Shown: positions 33,346-42,897, counted from the stretch's first letter. The stretch: DNA of 64,000 nucleotides from Fen-671 sp963794745 (GCA_963794745.1 CAWCEZ010000005.1:304119-368118), one strand, 5' to 3'. Numbers and translations are program-made. The notes: a model not told the origin generated them from the sequence alone.

Positions 33346-34530
33346 CTAGCTCGACTGCACGCCGAGACGCGAAGCGACCAGCTCGATGCGCTCCATCGGG
33401 GCCACCGCGGCGACCCGGATGTGCCCCGCACCAGCCGGGCCGTAGAACTCGCCAGGCGAGACGACAAGGCCGCCTTCAGCCGCCAAGCGGCCGGCCAAAG
33501 CCCAGGCATCCCCGCCCGGCGCCGCTGCCCAAAGGTAGATCCCACCATCGGGCATAGGTGCCTGCACGCCGACCGCCGCCAGGACCTCGCGCAGGCGGGC
33601 GAGGCGCTCGTGGTAACGCTGGCGCTGGGCATCGGCGTGGGCTTGGTCGGCCAGTGCCGCTGCCCCGGCAAGCTGCGCCGGCCCGGGAACCATGAACCCG
33701 GCGTGCTGGCGGACATCTCGCACAAAGCCGACCACCTCGGCGTCGCCGGTGTACCACCCGAACCGCAACCCGGCCAGGTTGCTCCTCTTGGAAAGGGAAT
33801 GCACCGCCAGCACTCCGTCCGTCCCGCCGGTCCCGACGACTGTTTGCGGCGGGCCGTTCCACGTGAGCTCGGCGTAGCACTCGTCGCTGGCGACCAGAAC
33901 GCCCCTTTGGCGGCCCCAAGCTGCGGCCGCTGCAAGGTCGTCCACCTGCCCTGCCGGGTTGCCGGGACTGTTCACCCACAAAACAAGGGCGCGTTCGGCG
34001 TCTCGCTCGTTGATCGCGTCAGGGGTGAGCCTCAACCGAAAGTGCTCGTCGACTGGCACCGGCACGGCCCGCAGGCCCGCCAAGAGAGCTCCCATCTCGT
34101 AAGTGGGATAGGCGAGCTCGGGGTAGAGCACGGTGTCGCGCGACGGGTCGCGCAGGTGCAGCCAATGCGGAAGCCCCGCGACCAGCTCTTTGGTGCCGAT
34201 GCAAAGCGCCACGAGCGACGGGTCGGCATTGACCCCGAAACGCCGTCCCATCCATTCGACGACGGCCTCCCGGGCAGCAATTGAGCCGGCCGAAGACGGG
34301 TAGCCACGAGCCGCGCGCGCCTCATCGGCCGAGCTCAGGGCGGCGAGCACTGACGGGCTCGGTGGGTCGCACGGGTCCCCGATGGAGAGGTCGACCGCTC
34401 CCCCAGCCAGGGCCGCCGCCTTTTCTCGCAACGGCCCCAACCGTCCATAGGGGTACGGCGGGGGCCGGAACCCATGCCCGTTGCTTTGGCGGCCGGCGGG
34501 CACCTTGGCGGCGATGTCGTTAGATGTCAT
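33346..34530 (-). CDS. dapC: N-succinyldiaminopimelate aminotransferase
   Basis: 394 residues; class I/II PLP aminotransferase. Markers: VDLSIGDPCDPPSPSVLAAL, YPSSAGSIAAREAVVEWMGR, WVNSPGNPAGQVDDL, VASDECYAEL, HSLSKRSNLAGLRFGW with the PLP Lys, and the Arg-containing C-terminus GAGHIRVAAVAPMERIEL. The neighbours dapD and dapE identify the substrate as N-succinyl-L-2-amino-6-ketopimelate. Starts inside the end of hflX (11-base overlap). Confidence 0.92.
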   Translation of the reverse strand: MTSNDIAAKVPAGRQSNGHGFRPPPYPYGRLGPLREKAAALAGGAVDLSIGDPCDPPSPSVLAALSSADEARAARGYPSSAGSIAAREAVVEWMGRRFGVNADPSLVALCIGTKELVAGLPHWLHLRDPSRDTVLYPELAYPTYEMGALLAGLRAVPVPVDEHFRLRLTPDAINERDAERALVLWVNSPGNPAGQVDDLAAAAAWGRQRGVLVASDECYAELTWNGPPQTVVGTGGTDGVLAVHSLSKRSNLAGLRFGWYTGDAEVVGFVRDVRQHAGFMVPGPAQLAGAAALADQAHADAQRQRYHERLARLREVLAAVGVQAPMPDGGIYLWAAAPGGDAWALAGRLAAEGGLVVSPGEFYGPAGAGHIRVAAVAPMERIELVASRLGVQSS

Positions 34531-35818
34531 GCTCTTGGCGCTCCCAAGGCGAAAATTGCGCCCGCACGGCGCTCGGCAATCTTGCCTCCACGATCATCGA
34601 CTCGCCGTCCTCGACGCTGCTCAGCACCTCGCCCTCCCTGTGCAAGGCTGCCAGCAGGTCCCCGCGGCTATAGGGGATGCTGAGCGAGACGACTCGGCTC
34701 GCGAGGCGCAGCTGGTGGGCAACCGCAGCTAGGAGATCGGGGATGCCCTGTCCGGTCTCAGCTGAGATCACTACTGCTCCGGGGTAGCGGCGCAGCAGAT
34801 CAGCGGCCTCCGCAGGGGCAAGGTCCGACTTGTTGAACACGAGCAGCTCGGGGAGGTCCGCTGCACCGATCTCACCGAGCACCGCCCTGACTGCATCGAT
34901 CTGGCCTTCGGGCTCAGACGCCGAACTGTCGACCACATGGACGAGCAGGTCCGCCTCGTTGACAACCTCGAGCGTGCTGCGGAAGGCCTCGACTAGCTGA
35001 TGGGGCAGCTTGCGCACGAACCCCACCGTGTCGGAAACGAGCACAGGCTCGCCCCCCGGGAGCGCGAAGCGGCGCGTCCGTGGGTCGAGCGTGGCAAAAA
35101 GGCGGGCGTCGGCGACCACGTCGGCACCGGTCAGGGCATTGAGCAGGGTCGACTTGCCTGCGTTTGTGTAACCGACGATCGACACCGACGAAAGGCGGCT
35201 ACCCCTTCTGCCGCGGCGCTGCAACTTGCGGCGGCGCTCCAGCTGGGCGAGCTCCGACTCGAGCTTGTGGACACGGCGTACCAGGCGGCGCCGGTCCACC
35301 TCGAGCTGGGTCTCGCCGGGGCCTCGGGTGCCGATGCGACCGGCCTGTTGCGATAGCGAGTGCCCCCGGCCCCGCAGGCGCGGGAGGCGGTAGCGCAGCT
35401 GCGCCAGTTCCACCTGCGCCTTGCCCTCGTCGCTGCGGGCGTTCTGGGCGAAAATGTCGAGGATCACAGCCGTGCGGTCGATGGCAGTGCGCCCCAGGAT
35501 CTTCTCCAAGTTGCGCGACTGGGCTGGTGACAGCTCGTCATCGAACACGACGGTGTCAGCGTCGGTCGATTCCGACACAACGCGAAGGTCCTGTGCCTTG
35601 CCTCGCCCGATATAGGTAGCGGGGTCCGGGCGGTCCCGCCGCTGCAGGACCCGGCCAACCACGTCTGCACCGGCTGTACCGACTAGCAGTGCCAGCTCAT
35701 CGAGATGGCGCTCTGTCTCCTCCTCACCAGGTCCGCTAGCCCAGGCATGTTCGTCGCCCGGCAGCGTGACCCCCACGAGGACGATCTTTTCCCTGAAACC
35801 GCGTTCGATCAGGCTCAT
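34520..35818 (-). CDS. hflX: Ribosome-associated GTPase HflX
   Basis: 432 residues. N-terminal HflX domain (ATYIGRGKAQDLRVVSESTD, VVFDDELSPAQSRNLEKILG, LDIFAQNARSDEGKAQVELA, GRIGTRGPGETQLEVDRR) and a coiled coil precede the G domain: SIVGYTNAGKSTLLNALTG (G1), ATLDPRTRR, SDTVGFVRKLP (G3), FNKSD (G4), ISAETGQG (G5). HflX splits stalled or hibernating 70S ribosomes. The ATG overlaps the dapF stop by four bases. Confidence 0.96.
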   Translation of the reverse strand: MSLIERGFREKIVLVGVTLPGDEHAWASGPGEEETERHLDELALLVGTAGADVVGRVLQRRDRPDPATYIGRGKAQDLRVVSESTDADTVVFDDELSPAQSRNLEKILGRTAIDRTAVILDIFAQNARSDEGKAQVELAQLRYRLPRLRGRGHSLSQQAGRIGTRGPGETQLEVDRRRLVRRVHKLESELAQLERRRKLQRRGRRGSRLSSVSIVGYTNAGKSTLLNALTGADVVADARLFATLDPRTRRFALPGGEPVLVSDTVGFVRKLPHQLVEAFRSTLEVVNEADLLVHVVDSSASEPEGQIDAVRAVLGEIGAADLPELLVFNKSDLAPAEAADLLRRYPGAVVISAETGQGIPDLLAAVAHQLRLASRVVSLSIPYSRGDLLAALHREGEVLSSVEDGESMIVEARLPSAVRAQFSPWERQEHDI

Positions 35819-36693
35819 CGGCGCTGGTCAACCCCGGGCCGGCCGGGAACCGGGAGCTGGAGCAGGCACGTCCCGACGCGACGGCTCGGCCCGCTCAGCA
35901 CGGCGGTCCCGTCGAGGCGGAGCTCCACCTCGGCCGCGCCGCCCGGCTGGTTGACCGTCACCTTGGTACCGACCCTGCCCCAATGGTGGAGCGCTGCTGC
36001 AGCGGCGACGGACCCCGTCCCGCAGGCTTGTGTCTCGCCCACCCCTCGTTCCCACACACGCATGGTCAGTTCATCGCGGCCGGGGCCGAGGGTAACGAAC
36101 TCGACGTTGACCCCGCCCTGGCCCCCGGTCTCCTCGCTCAAGGCAGGGCCGAGCGAAGACACGTCCAAGTTGCGCGGGTCCGGGCCAAGGACGACCAGGT
36201 GCGGGTTGCCGACATCGACGAAAAGCTGACCGTTGCCTACGTTGCAGTTGTCCGCTGCGCCAAGCACCTTGGGCTCGCCCATCTCCGTGCTCGCCCACAT
36301 CCAACCGTTTTCCAGCGCATGTACCCGCACCTCTCTGCGCCCGGCCGGCGTCAGCACTCCCAAGGTGCCGCCCGGGGCGACGTTAACAGCGCCCGAGTCG
36401 ATCGCAGCATGGACGAGGCACCGCAAGCCGTTGCCGCTCATCTCTGCCTCGCCACCGTCCGCATTGCGAAGCTCAAAGGTCATTCCGTCCGAAGAACCGG
36501 ACGGGGGCGGCCCGGCGCGCAACAACCCGTCGGCGCCAAAACCAAGGTGCCGGTCGCACGCAAAGCGCGCCAAGGCCGCATCGACCCGGGAGTGGCCCTC
36601 GAGGTCGACGAGCACCAGGAAGTCGTTGCCCAGCCCTTCGTACTTGGCAAGGGCTATCTCCCTCACCGAGCCCACATTGTCGGTTTGTCCCAT
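35815..36693 (-). CDS. dapF: Diaminopimelate epimerase
   Basis: 292 residues. The cofactor-free racemase converts LL-DAP to meso-DAP with two Cys: NADGGEAEMSGNGLRCLVHA (first) and GVGETQACGTGSVAAAAALH (second). YEGLGNDFLVLVDLEG and VDVGNPHLVVLG are further family motifs. ATG at 36693 shares a base with the miaA stop; a longer open frame upstream is a shadow of miaA. Part of the miaB-miaA-dapF-hflX-dapC-dapD-dapE run. Confidence 0.96.
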   Translation of the reverse strand: MGQTDNVGSVREIALAKYEGLGNDFLVLVDLEGHSRVDAALARFACDRHLGFGADGLLRAGPPPSGSSDGMTFELRNADGGEAEMSGNGLRCLVHAAIDSGAVNVAPGGTLGVLTPAGRREVRVHALENGWMWASTEMGEPKVLGAADNCNVGNGQLFVDVGNPHLVVLGPDPRNLDVSSLGPALSEETGGQGGVNVEFVTLGPGRDELTMRVWERGVGETQACGTGSVAAAAALHHWGRVGTKVTVNQPGGAAEVELRLDGTAVLSGPSRRVGTCLLQLPVPGRPGVDQRR

Positions 36694-37575
36694 CAACCCC
36701 AGTCTCCCAGCAGTGCGGGCAGTATTGCCAGGGGGTTTTCGGGCGCCCCGAACCATCGCACCCGCGGGTCTCGCCGCCACCACATGCGCTGGCGGCGAGC
36801 GAACTGGCGGGTTCGCTGCACGGCAAGTGCGACCGCTTGGTCCAACGCCACGCCATCTTCGACATGCGAGAGCAGCTCCCGGTACCCGAGGGCCTGGCGG
36901 GCGGTGCGGGACAGGCCGTCGGGCCGAGCCGCCAACGCCCTGACCTCGTCGGCGAAGCCGGCTTCCATCATCTCCGCGAACCGCCGCTCGATGCGCCCCG
37001 CAACAACTTCGCGCGGCAACCACACACCGGCCAGCCACCAGGTCGTCGGCGGGAAAGCCCCCACCCCGGGGCCGTAGCTGGAAAAGGGGCGGCCGCTGCC
37101 AATGGTCACCTCCAGCGCTCTCAGGACGCGCCGGCGGTTGACCGGCCCGGTGCGAGCCGCTGCCGGCGGGTCCAACTCGGCGAGGCGGCGGTGCAGTTCG
37201 GACGTGCTCTCGGTCTGCCCGAGCTCCTCGGCCACCTCCGGCCACCTGCCCGGTACAGCGAAACTGTCGACCAGTGCGTGCACATAAAGACCCGTCCCGC
37301 CGACGAAAAGCGCGCGATTACCACGCGCCGTGATCTCAGCAATGACCCTATTTGCTTCGCTCACAAAACGGGCTACGTCCCACGCCTCGCACGGGTCGGC
37401 GACGTCGATCATGTGATGGGCAATACCGGCTCGCTCTTGCGGGCTCGGCTTGGCAGTGCCGATATCCATGCCCCTGTACACCTGCATCGAGTCCGCCGTC
37501 ACGATCTCGATATCGCCCAGTGCTAGCGCCACCATGACCCCGAGCGCGGACTTGCCTGAAGCGGTCGGGCACCAA
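36693..37575 (-). CDS. miaA: tRNA dimethylallyltransferase, P-loop frame disturbed
   Basis: About 290 residues. Body motifs: IEIVTADSMQVYRGMDIGTA, HHMIDVADPCEAWDVARFV, GGTGLYVHALVD, NRRRVLRALEV, ALGYRELLSHVEDG. The P-loop PTASGKSALG is coded just upstream of the first in-frame ATG (37535) but no start codon exists in that frame after the miaB stop; the preceding TTCGCGTTGGTG (F-A-L-V) is in a different frame. Two G bases restored at about 37570 would give LVGPTASGKS. I therefore place the start near TTG 37575. The enzyme isopentenylates A37 of tRNA, the substrate of MiaB next door. Confidence 0.85.
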
Positions 37576-37604
37576 CGCGAAAGGCCCTGGAGCGGCGTCG
37601 GCGC

Positions 37605-39119
37605 TCAGCTGGCCGCCACTGGGATCAGGTTGCGATGGCGAGGTTGCGCCAGGATGCGCAGGAATTTTCCTTTGAGGAAATGAGGGGCCCCGTACTCGAC
37701 AAGCGCCTCGACCACCATGCCAGAGCGCAGACCAGCAGCTTCCATATGGACCAGCTTGTTCTGGCGGGTCCTACCCGAGTAGACACCGGGGCCTCCCCTC
37801 TTAGCCTGGCCCTCGACAAGGACTTCCTCGGTACGCCCGACCCGTGCCTCGTGGCGTCGCAACGCACTGCGTTCCACGACTTGCCTTAGCCGTTCGAAAC
37901 GCTCGCCAATGACCTCAGGCGCTACGAAGTCTTCTGTGCGCACGGCAGCCTCTGTGCCGGGGCGAGGGGAAAATATGAACGTATATGCGCTGTCGTACTC
38001 CGCTTCAGCAGTGACTTCCAAGGTTCGCGTGAAGTCTTGTTCGGTCTCGCCGGGGAAGCCCACAATTATGTCGGTTGTCACGGCCAGGTCGGCAACAGCC
38101 GATCGCGCTGCGCGCAGTTTTTCCAGGTAACGCTCCGCCGTATAACCCCTACGCATCAGCGCAAGCACACGGTCGCTGCCTGATTGCAGCGGCAAGTGCA
38201 AATGCGGGCATACCGCCTTTTCTGTCGCCATCGCCTCGATGGTTTCAGGGCGCAGATCCTTGGGGTGCGGGCTCGTGAAACGGACCCGCTCTATGCCGTC
38301 CACCCTTGCAACGGCACGCAGCAGGTCGCCAAACAGGGGCCGAGCCCGCGGCGTGCTAGCGGCAGCCCAATCATCACCTGTTATGTAGGTATGCTCCCGC
38401 CAATCCTGCGAACTGCGAGCCTGCAAAGCAAGATCCCGACCGTAGGAGTTCACGTTTTGGCCCAGCAGTGTGACCTCGACAGTGCCGCGCGCTGCGAGCT
38501 CGCGCACCTCGGTCAGGATTTGGCCAAAAGGCCGGCTGATCTCCGGTCCCCTGACTGCCGGGACGATGCAAAAGGCACAGTGATTGTCGCAACCAACCTG
38601 GATCGTCACCCACGCCGCGAAGGGGAGCTCACGGCGAACGGGGAGAGCCGAAGCGAACTCCTCGACGCCTGAGGGAGCCGACTCGAGGATCTCGACCTGC
38701 GGGCCGTCCGTGCGAGCGCACTCGAGAAGGTCCGCTGCGCGGCCCACGTTGTGAGTGCCGAACACGGCGTCTACCCACGGCGCCCTCTGGAGTACTTTCT
38801 CGCGGTCCTTTTGGGCGAGGCAGCCGCCCACGGCGATCTGCATGTCGGGGCGCAACTGTTTCAGGGCGGCCATCTGGCCCAAGTTGCCGTAGAGGCGGTT
38901 GTCTGCGTTCTCGCGGATACAACACGTGTTGAAAACGACCACGTCGGCATCTTCGACATCTTGCGCCGGGACCATTCCCCGGGCTTCGAGGAGGCCGGCA
39001 AGACGCTCGGAATCGTGCTCGTTCATCTGGCAGCCGAAAGTGCGCACAAGGTAACTGCGCGGCGTCGTTTCAGCTGCGCTCGTTGCGGTCGGGCGCTGGG
39101 GCTCTGAGGTCACCGTCAA
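37605..39119 (-). CDS. miaB: tRNA-2-methylthio-N6-dimethylallyladenosine synthase
   Basis: 504 residues. UPF0004 domain with cluster Cys in RTFGCQMNEHDSERLAGLLE and FNTCCIREN; radical SAM CDNHCAFCIVPAVRGPEISR; LLGQNVNSYGRDL; HLPLQSGSDRVLALMRRGYT; and a TRAM domain (GVYSGRTRQNKLVHMEA). It methylthiolates the isopentenyl-A37 made by MiaA. Start is TTG 39119 or GTG two codons later. Beginning of a minus-strand operon through dapE. Confidence 0.95.
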   Translation of the reverse strand: MTVTSEPQRPTATSAAETTPRSYLVRTFGCQMNEHDSERLAGLLEARGMVPAQDVEDADVVVFNTCCIRENADNRLYGNLGQMAALKQLRPDMQIAVGGCLAQKDREKVLQRAPWVDAVFGTHNVGRAADLLECARTDGPQVEILESAPSGVEEFASALPVRRELPFAAWVTIQVGCDNHCAFCIVPAVRGPEISRPFGQILTEVRELAARGTVEVTLLGQNVNSYGRDLALQARSSQDWREHTYITGDDWAAASTPRARPLFGDLLRAVARVDGIERVRFTSPHPKDLRPETIEAMATEKAVCPHLHLPLQSGSDRVLALMRRGYTAERYLEKLRAARSAVADLAVTTDIIVGFPGETEQDFTRTLEVTAEAEYDSAYTFIFSPRPGTEAAVRTEDFVAPEVIGERFERLRQVVERSALRRHEARVGRTEEVLVEGQAKRGGPGVYSGRTRQNKLVHMEAAGLRSGMVVEALVEYGAPHFLKGKFLRILAQPRHRNLIPVAAS

Positions 39120-39251
39120 AGCTTAAGGGTTCGCGGGCACCGGCAGGACGCCGATGGCACGAATTGGCTACTATGGGCCCGGTTGCCTCGGTTGAGCGGG
39201 TCCCCGCCAGCCTGCTCCCGAGGTGACCTTGAAATAGGCGAAGGAGCGACG

Positions 39252-39781
39252 ATGGCATCAGCAGTCCAAGATTTGCAGATCCGCGCCGGGTCGAACCGGC
39301 TTTCGTTCTCCACGAACGCGACATGCTCGAAGGGTGGCTCGAGTTCCATCGCGCGACCCTTCTCATGAAGTGCGAGGGGCTCGACGATGCCGCTCGCAAG
39401 AGCCGACCGGTAGCCACCTCCCTGCTTTCGTTGCACGGCCTTGTCCGCCACATGGCAGAGGTGGAGCGCGGCTGGTTCCGGCGCGTGCTGCTTCGCGAAC
39501 CGGACCTCCCCTTCCTTTACTGCTCGTCCAATGACTACGACGACCAAGAACTGGCCCCGCTCGACGACGCCAATTGGGACGACGACCTGGCCATCTGGCA
39601 AAGCGAATGTGAAGCGAGCCGTCAGGCAGCTGCGCTGCATGGCCTGGACGACACGGGACTGCGCCGTGGCGAAGCTGTTTCCCTCCGCTGGATATACACC
39701 CACATGGTCGAGGAATACGCTCGCCACAACGGCCACGCCGACCTCATCCGCGAAATGCTCGACGGTGCGGTCGGTTGGTGA
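39252..39781 (+). CDS. DUF664/DinB-like putative metalloenzyme, frame interrupted
   Basis: About 176 residues. ATG 39252 is set by GAAGGAG five bases upstream and gives MASAVQDLQIR; the conserved body lies in another frame, VEPAFVLHERDMLEGWLEFH onward, so one base is missing near 39286-39291. The body has the three DinB/DUF664 metal His: SLHGLVRHMAEVERGWF, and IYTHMVEEYARHNGHADLIR. Related actinobacterial proteins are mycothiol-dependent enzymes or of unknown role. Confidence 0.82.
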
Positions 39782-39900
39782 GTGGAATTTAAATTCGCTA
39801 GTCCTGCGCAGTCTTTTTTGTCGCACCAACAACCTGTCGCCAATTTGTTGGCGCCTTACACTAGGCGCTGTCAAGAAGCGCTCGGTTTGGCCAACCTAAT

Positions 39901-40455
39901 GTGGACCGGGTCATGCGCTGTTTCGTCGCTGTGTGGCCCACACCAGAGGTCGTTGACGCCCTCGAGGCTTTCCCTCGCCACGCAGTCGACGGGTTGCGTT
40001 GGTCGTCAAGGCAACAGTGGCACGTCACTCTCAGGTTTTTCGGGGACCTCGACGCCCAAGGGGTGACGGACGCCTCAGCCTCACTGGCTCGCACTGCGGA
40101 CGGTGCAAGCGGGCCACCCTTGCTGCAGGGCGGCCCCGCCAGCCGCTTTCTTGGCCCGGGACTGCTCGTGTGGCCTGTCGAGGGCCTCGGGCAGGTGGCC
40201 AGCGCTCTCGAGGGCCTGACCGCCACGATCGGCATGCCCCCTCCGTCACGAAGTTTCTACGGGCACATCACATTGGCCCGGGGCCGCCGAGGCATCGACC
40301 TGCGGCGCGCGACGGAGTTGCTGAGCCCTCTGGCGTCATCGTGGGCCGCCACCTCACTGGCACTTGTAGCGAGCGAACTTCACCCCGACGGCGCCCGCTA
40401 CCGAGTGCTGGAGGAGTTCGCTTTTCCCGGCGTGCCAGGGCCCGGCCCTTCGTAG
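39901..40455 (+). CDS. thpR: RNA 2',3'-cyclic phosphodiesterase (2H family)
   Basis: 184 residues with both HxTx motifs: QQWHVTLRFFGDLD and YGHITLARGRRG, about 85 residues apart. The family opens 2',3'-cyclic phosphates (older name LigT, 2'-5' RNA ligase). GTG 39901 is the earliest start; ATG 39913 (MRCFVAVWP) fits the family N-terminus better. The 3' end overlaps the convergent ERCC4 nuclease gene by 58 bases. Confidence 0.9.
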   Translation: MDRVMRCFVAVWPTPEVVDALEAFPRHAVDGLRWSSRQQWHVTLRFFGDLDAQGVTDASASLARTADGASGPPLLQGGPASRFLGPGLLVWPVEGLGQVASALEGLTATIGMPPPSRSFYGHITLARGRRGIDLRRATELLSPLASSWAATSLALVASELHPDGARYRVLEEFAFPGVPGPGPS

Positions 40456-41330
40456 CGGCCACCACGGGCCTGGGCAAGGGCGGCGCCGAGATAGCGGTAG
40501 GTCCACTCTTCGGCCAGCGGCCTGGTGCCACAGAAAATGACGGGCACCGCGGGGTAGCGGACTTGCAAGGCGCCGAGGAGGTCGGCGGCAAAGCCTGGTG
40601 GGGCGTAGGCGAGCTTGAAGATGCCCGCGTAAACGTCCTCGACGACCACCGCGGCGTGGGCAACGGTAGCCAGCTCAGCCAGGGCGTAGGTCAAGCTGCC
40701 ATCGATCAAGCTGCTCGCCAGGTCGGCGAGGCTTTTGCGTTCGACCACAGCCAAGATCTCCCCGTCGTGCTCCACGGCGTAGTCGCCGGCGGGCAGCGAT
40801 CTTCGCGTCGTGGTGGCTTGCTGGCGGGCGAAGCGGAACGGGTAACGCTCTCTTGTGTCAATGCTGATGGCGAGGTCGTCAAGGCCCGATGCGCGCCTGG
40901 CCGGGACGCGGACGCCGGGACGGGATCCCCGCGTCGTCTTGGGGGTCTGCCAGAAGATGCCCTCGCGTCCCTTGATCGTGGTGAATATGACCTGGGAACG
41001 GTTGTAGCGGGGCCGGTCGAGGACCAAGTCGATGGCCGCTCCCCGCCGTACGCAAGACCGCACAGGTGCCTGGTCGACGATCTCTGGCCGCTCGGGCCAA
41101 CCCTCGGCGCGGTGGCAATACACCTTGGCCGTGTGCGGCCAGCTGTCGGCCGCCTTGAGCACCAGCGTCCCCTCAGCCAGCGGGAGGCGGACAAGATAGG
41201 CCAGCTTGGAGGCCGGGTCCGGGTTGCGTGCGACGCTGAAGGTGGCCACCAGGTCAGTGCTCTTCATCGCCTCCATACCTCCTTGCGGGGTGCAGATCCG
41301 AAGGTAGTTCTCGCGCTCGGTTGCGGGCAT
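40398..41330 (-). CDS. ERCC4-domain nuclease, probably SOS-controlled
   Basis: About 310 residues. The C-terminal half is an XPF/MUS81-type nuclease: SIDTRERYPFRFARQQATTT, then LPAGDYAVEHDGEILAVVER, KSLADLASSLIDGSLTYALA, matching GDxxxxxxx(V/I)ERKxxxD with its catalytic acidic residues. Residues 1-150 (DLVATFSVARNPDPASKLAY, ADSWPHTAKVYCHRAEGWPE) have no recognised motif. There is no helicase or HhH region. ATG 41330 is preferred to 41351 because the latter lies inside a LexA box. The gene is divergent from recA and shares that box, so induction by DNA damage is likely. Confidence 0.85.
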   Translation of the reverse strand: MPATERENYLRICTPQGGMEAMKSTDLVATFSVARNPDPASKLAYLVRLPLAEGTLVLKAADSWPHTAKVYCHRAEGWPERPEIVDQAPVRSCVRRGAAIDLVLDRPRYNRSQVIFTTIKGREGIFWQTPKTTRGSRPGVRVPARRASGLDDLAISIDTRERYPFRFARQQATTTRRSLPAGDYAVEHDGEILAVVERKSLADLASSLIDGSLTYALAELATVAHAAVVVEDVYAGIFKLAYAPPGFAADLLGALQVRYPAVPVIFCGTRPLAEEWTYRYLGAALAQARGGRYEGPGPGTPGKANSSSTR

Positions 41331-41344
41331 GTATGATCCACCAC

Positions 41345-41358
41345 CGAACATATGTTTG
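41345..41358. promoter_or_regulatory. LexA box between ERCC4 nuclease gene and recA
   Basis: CGAACATATGTTTG matches the Gram-positive SOS consensus CGAAC-N4-GTTYG and is nearly identical to the site at the lexA promoter. It lies 14 bases upstream of the nuclease ATG and overlaps a TTGCTA -35-like hexamer pointing to recA. Confidence 0.85.
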
Positions 41359-41480
41359 CTAGTAGCATTCGGGGAGTTACACGCGTGGAGTTAGACAGGT
41401 ATGGCCATTCGGTCACACCCGCCGCGTAGGTTGCTCGCCACATGAAAACACACGTACAGACAAACGAGAGGACGGTCCTG

Positions 41481-42527
41481 GTGGAGCGTGACAAGGCATT
41501 GGAAATGGCCATGGGCCAGATCGAGAAGCAGTTCGGCAAGGGCGCCATCATGCGCATGGGCGAGAGCACTCACATGCAGATCGAGTCAATCTCGACTGGC
41601 GCTCTTTCCCTCGACTTGGCCCTCGGCATAGGGGGCCTGCCTCGTGGCCGCATCGTGGAATTGTTCGGGCCAGAGTCGTCAGGTAAGAGCACGCTGGCCA
41701 TGCACGTCGTGGCCGAAGCACAGCGCAACGGCGGCATCTGTGCCTATATCGACGCCGAACACGCAATGGACCCCATCTACGCCAAGGCAATCGGGGTCAA
41801 CGTCGATGACCTCCTCATCTCCCAGCCCGACACCGGCGAGCAAGCGCTGGAGATAGCCGACATGCTCATTCGCTCGGGAGCGCTCGACGTCATAGTCGTC
41901 GACTCGGTTGCCGCTCTCACCCCTCGCGCCGAGATCGAAGGCGAGATGGGCGACACCCATGTCGGCCTGCAAGCCCGCCTCATGTCGCAAGCGCTGCGCA
42001 AGTTGACCGCCAACCTCAACAAATCCAACACGATCGCCGTCTTCATCAACCAGCTCAGGGAGAAGATCGGTGTCATGTTCGGAAGCCCCGAAGTGACACC
42101 CGGCGGTAGGGCGCTCAAGTTCTACGCGTCGATCCGCCTGGACATCCGCCGCATCGAGTCCATCAAGGACGGTGCAGAGGTCGTCGGCAACCGCACCCGT
42201 GTCAAGGTCGTCAAGAACAAGTGCGCCTCGCCCTTCAAGCAGTGCGAGTTCGACATCATGTACGGCAAGGGCATCAGCCGTGAAGGGACGCTGCTCGACG
42301 TGGCCACCGATCTCGGCCTAGTGCGCAAGTCCGGCGCCTGGTACACCTATGAAGGCGAGCAGATAGGCCAAGGGCGTGAAAATGCCAAGGCGTTCCTCGC
42401 AGAGAACCTCGAGCTCGTGATCGAGATCTCCGAGAAGGTGCGTCAAAAAGTCGGCACCACCGCGACCCCTGGGACCGACGCCACCGAGTCGCAGGCAGCA
42501 GACGAACCTCTCGTCCTCGAAGACTAA
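41481..42527 (+). CDS. recA: Recombinase A
   Basis: 348 residues. MGQIEKQFGKGAIMRMGES, Walker A FGPESSGKSTLAM, Walker B DVIVVDSVAALTP, loop-2 FINQLREKIGVMFGSPEVTP, and EFDIMYGKGIS show a complete RecA with no intein. The protein forms filaments on single-stranded DNA, promotes strand exchange and triggers LexA cleavage. GTG 41481 (ERDKALEMAMG) is chosen because GAGAGGA ends eight bases upstream and the family begins there; an upstream ATG (41442) would add 13 atypical residues. recX does not follow, unlike in mycobacteria. Confidence 0.97.
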   Translation: MERDKALEMAMGQIEKQFGKGAIMRMGESTHMQIESISTGALSLDLALGIGGLPRGRIVELFGPESSGKSTLAMHVVAEAQRNGGICAYIDAEHAMDPIYAKAIGVNVDDLLISQPDTGEQALEIADMLIRSGALDVIVVDSVAALTPRAEIEGEMGDTHVGLQARLMSQALRKLTANLNKSNTIAVFINQLREKIGVMFGSPEVTPGGRALKFYASIRLDIRRIESIKDGAEVVGNRTRVKVVKNKCASPFKQCEFDIMYGKGISREGTLLDVATDLGLVRKSGAWYTYEGEQIGQGRENAKAFLAENLELVIEISEKVRQKVGTTATPGTDATESQAADEPLVLED

Positions 42528-42583
42528 CCACGCTGCCTTCGCCAGCCCAGATTTCGTGGCAGGCAATTGGAGGCAAGTCTGCC

Positions 42584-42623
42584 GGCCCGCCCGGGGAGCT
42601 TGCTCAGGCCCCCCGGGCGGGCC
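42584..42623 (+). terminator. Strong hairpin after recA
   Basis: A perfect 13-base stem (GGCCCGCCCGGGG at 42584-42596, CCCCGGGCGGGCC at 42611-42623) with a 14-base loop begins 56 bases after the recA stop. No T run follows, as is common for actinobacterial terminators. Confidence 0.88.
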
Positions 42624-42887
42624 TTACGTGTCTAATGAGCACGCTCACATGTGCCATGTGCACGCTCACATTTGCCTTGAGGCGTCACCTTTCGGGGCGC
42701 GGTCTTAAACTAACTACGCCTTTGCTCGCGCTTGCCTGGCAACAGACCGGGACGAGCTTGAGCGTTGCTAAAATTTCCGCAACGGTCAACCGGTCTCGCG
42801 CCTTGTTGTGCAATACTTATCCTGTCGTGTTTATAAATTGTTCGCTTAGTAGGTCGTCAGTGATAACGGTTCGGTTTACTGGCCCAG
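42624..42887. other. Intergenic stretch between recA terminator and GyrA-arm-like gene
   Basis: About 260 bases, noticeably less GC-rich toward the right (GTGTTTATAAATTGTTCGCT region), with two AGCACGCTCACATxTGCC-like repeats near 42637-42674. It probably holds the promoter of the following gene. No RNA gene was recognised. Confidence 0.5.
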
Positions 42888-42897
42888 CGGAGGTCCT

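Noticed and set aside
35815..37245. 476-residue open frame covering dapF with a long N-terminal extension
   Set aside because: The extension is an out-of-frame reading of miaA; dapF starts at ATG 36693 overlapping the miaA stop.
39116..39874. 252-residue minus-strand open frame
   Set aside because: It is a shadow of the DUF664 gene; no ribosome site or family match.
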